Shown here: positions 13,341 to 13,888 of the stretch, one piece after another
Numbering within the stretch: position 1 is the first letter of the stretch
Layout: the number at the start of each line of letters is the position of its first letter
Origin: CAZFNQ01 sp964652125
GTDB taxonomy: Bacteria; Patescibacteriota; Saccharimonadia; Saccharimonadales; JANWIN01
Reading direction: 5' to 3'
Assembly: GCA_964652125.1 (NCBI GenBank)
Contig: CAZZAE010000024.1
Span: forward strand, 1 to 13,888
Length of the DNA: 13,888 bases
Notes under the pieces: model-generated
Told to the model about the DNA's origin: nothing
The model's database searches: none
What the model saw: the letters and a program-made list of their open reading frames with translations, nothing else
Translations under genes and position numbers: made by a program

Positions 13341-13888
13341 TTATATTTTGCCGGATATTAAATCCTCTTCAAATTTCATAACTCCAGTCATGTTTTTGGG
13401 ATAAACAGATACATCAGGAAAATCCAGAGTCATAATATGTTGCCATACAGCGGTAATTAACTTAGTAAAATTATCTAACTCGTCCAAATTAAATTTCAAA
13501 TGCAGGTTATCAACCAAGTCTCCTTCTCGGTCTGCTTCAATAAACTCCAATTCACCAGATTCGACACTAAGTTTTTTACCAAAACTTGCCGAGTGTTCGA
13601 CTAAGAGTTTATAAAACAGCAGCTGCTGGCGGTATTTATGAAGCTTAACTTTTTCGTAAGTATCTCTGCCCTGCCAGCTTTTAACCGGTTGTCCTGTTTT
13701 AAAATCTACGACTTTAAGTCTTCCAGCTCCAACAAAATGCATCTTATCGATTTTACCGCTCAACCTGGCATCATTGATTACGGCACCTTCATTGTTAAAG
13801 CCACGTTCTATTAAATCCCCAGCATTAAAGCTTGTCGGTCGGTCGGATAAATATCGTTCCAATGCTACCTTGCCACGCTGGGCCAAGC
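13341..13888 (-). CDS. PD-(D/E)XK nuclease domain, C-terminal part of a larger gene (RecB/AddB/Cas4-like)
   Basis: The 3' part of a gene that continues beyond the right edge; the codon at 13886-13884 is TTG, probably an internal leucine and not a start. The 182 visible residues hold the RecB-family nuclease core: LSGKIDK with Asp47, VVDFKTG with Asp61 and Lys63, and the QxxxY motif Gln88-Leu-Leu-Phe-Tyr92. Such domains are found at the C-terminus of UvrD/AddA/AddB-like helicase-nucleases used in double-strand break repair, and in Cas4. The visible part contains no cysteine, so the four-cysteine Fe-S cluster of AddB and Cas4 is absent here, which favours a UvrD/RecB-like helicase fusion or a stand-alone nuclease. 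No cas gene or repeat array is nearby. The helicase part, if any, lies outside the window. Confidence 0.85.
   Translation of the reverse strand, partial: LAQRGKVALERYLSDRPTSFNAGDLIERGFNNEGAVINDARLSGKIDKMHFVGAGRLKVVDFKTGQPVKSWQGRDTYEKVKLHKYRQQLLFYKLLVEHSASFGKKLSVESGELEFIEADREGDLVDNLHLKFNLDELDNFTKLITAVWQHIMTLDFPDVSVYPKNMTGVMKFEEDLISGKI

Noticed and set aside
13341..13888. Cas4 of a CRISPR system
   Set aside because: No cysteine cluster in the visible part, no cas gene and no repeat-spacer array in the window.
1..13888. Alternative genetic code (UGA as glycine), tRNA genes, insertion sequences or CRISPR arrays
   Set aside because: TGA ends AtpF and AtpA at the right lengths, and no tRNA-like cloverleaf, transposase or regularly spaced repeat was seen on reading.

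Overview
The window looks like chromosome of a small-genome bacterium of the Candidate Phyla Radiation/Patescibacteria, most likely Candidatus Saccharibacteria or a close relative. This is inferred from a compact, moderately AT-rich layout, many short lineage-restricted hypothetical proteins, and the character of its ATP synthase subunits (a short delta and a c subunit with an altered glycine motif). No rRNA, tRNA or other taxonomic marker is present to confirm it. TGA ends well-conserved proteins (AtpF, AtpA), so the standard code applies and not the UGA=Gly code of Gracilibacteria/SR1. A run of exactly 100 N (9067-9166) is an assembly gap.

Layout. Positions 2-871 (+): a family 2 glycosyltransferase with a C-terminal membrane anchor. 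Positions 899-3424 (-): a leftward series made of a zeta-toxin-like P-loop kinase, a corrinoid adenosyltransferase (CobO/BtuR type), two unrecognised proteins of about 163 residues, and a glutaredoxin-like thiol-disulfide protein. Positions 3518-11012 (+): the F1Fo-ATP synthase operon behind a strong promoter, in the order atpZ/I-like, atpB (a), atpE (c), atpF (b), atpH (delta), atpA (alpha), unknown ORF, atpG (gamma), gap-interrupted ORF, atpD (beta), atpC (epsilon). Most junctions are overlapping stop/start codons, implying translational coupling. Positions 11009-11506 (-): a hypothetical protein converging on atpC. Positions 11641-12561 (+): a protein carrying beta-carbonic-anhydrase-like metal-binding motifs. 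Positions 12638-13294 (+): a divergent MIP/aquaporin channel closed by a good rho-independent terminator. Positions 13341-13888 (-): the C-terminal part of a RecB/Cas4-like PD-(D/E)XK nuclease gene that runs off the right edge.

How the genes work together. All eight core ATP synthase subunits are present with their catalytic residues (a-subunit Arg192, c-subunit Glu68, beta Walker A and Glu189, alpha Arg373), so the enzyme should be functional and probably H+-coupled. Its direction (synthesis, or ATP-driven proton pumping in a fermentative epibiont) cannot be told from this window.

The most unusual points are: one unknown soluble protein encoded inside the operon between alpha and gamma; the start of a second extra gene between gamma and beta, lost in the gap; loss of the TM1 glycine motif in subunit c; a delta subunit missing about 40 N-terminal residues; an aquaporin lacking the selectivity-filter arginine; and its neighbour with C-x-D-x-R and H-x-x-C motifs.
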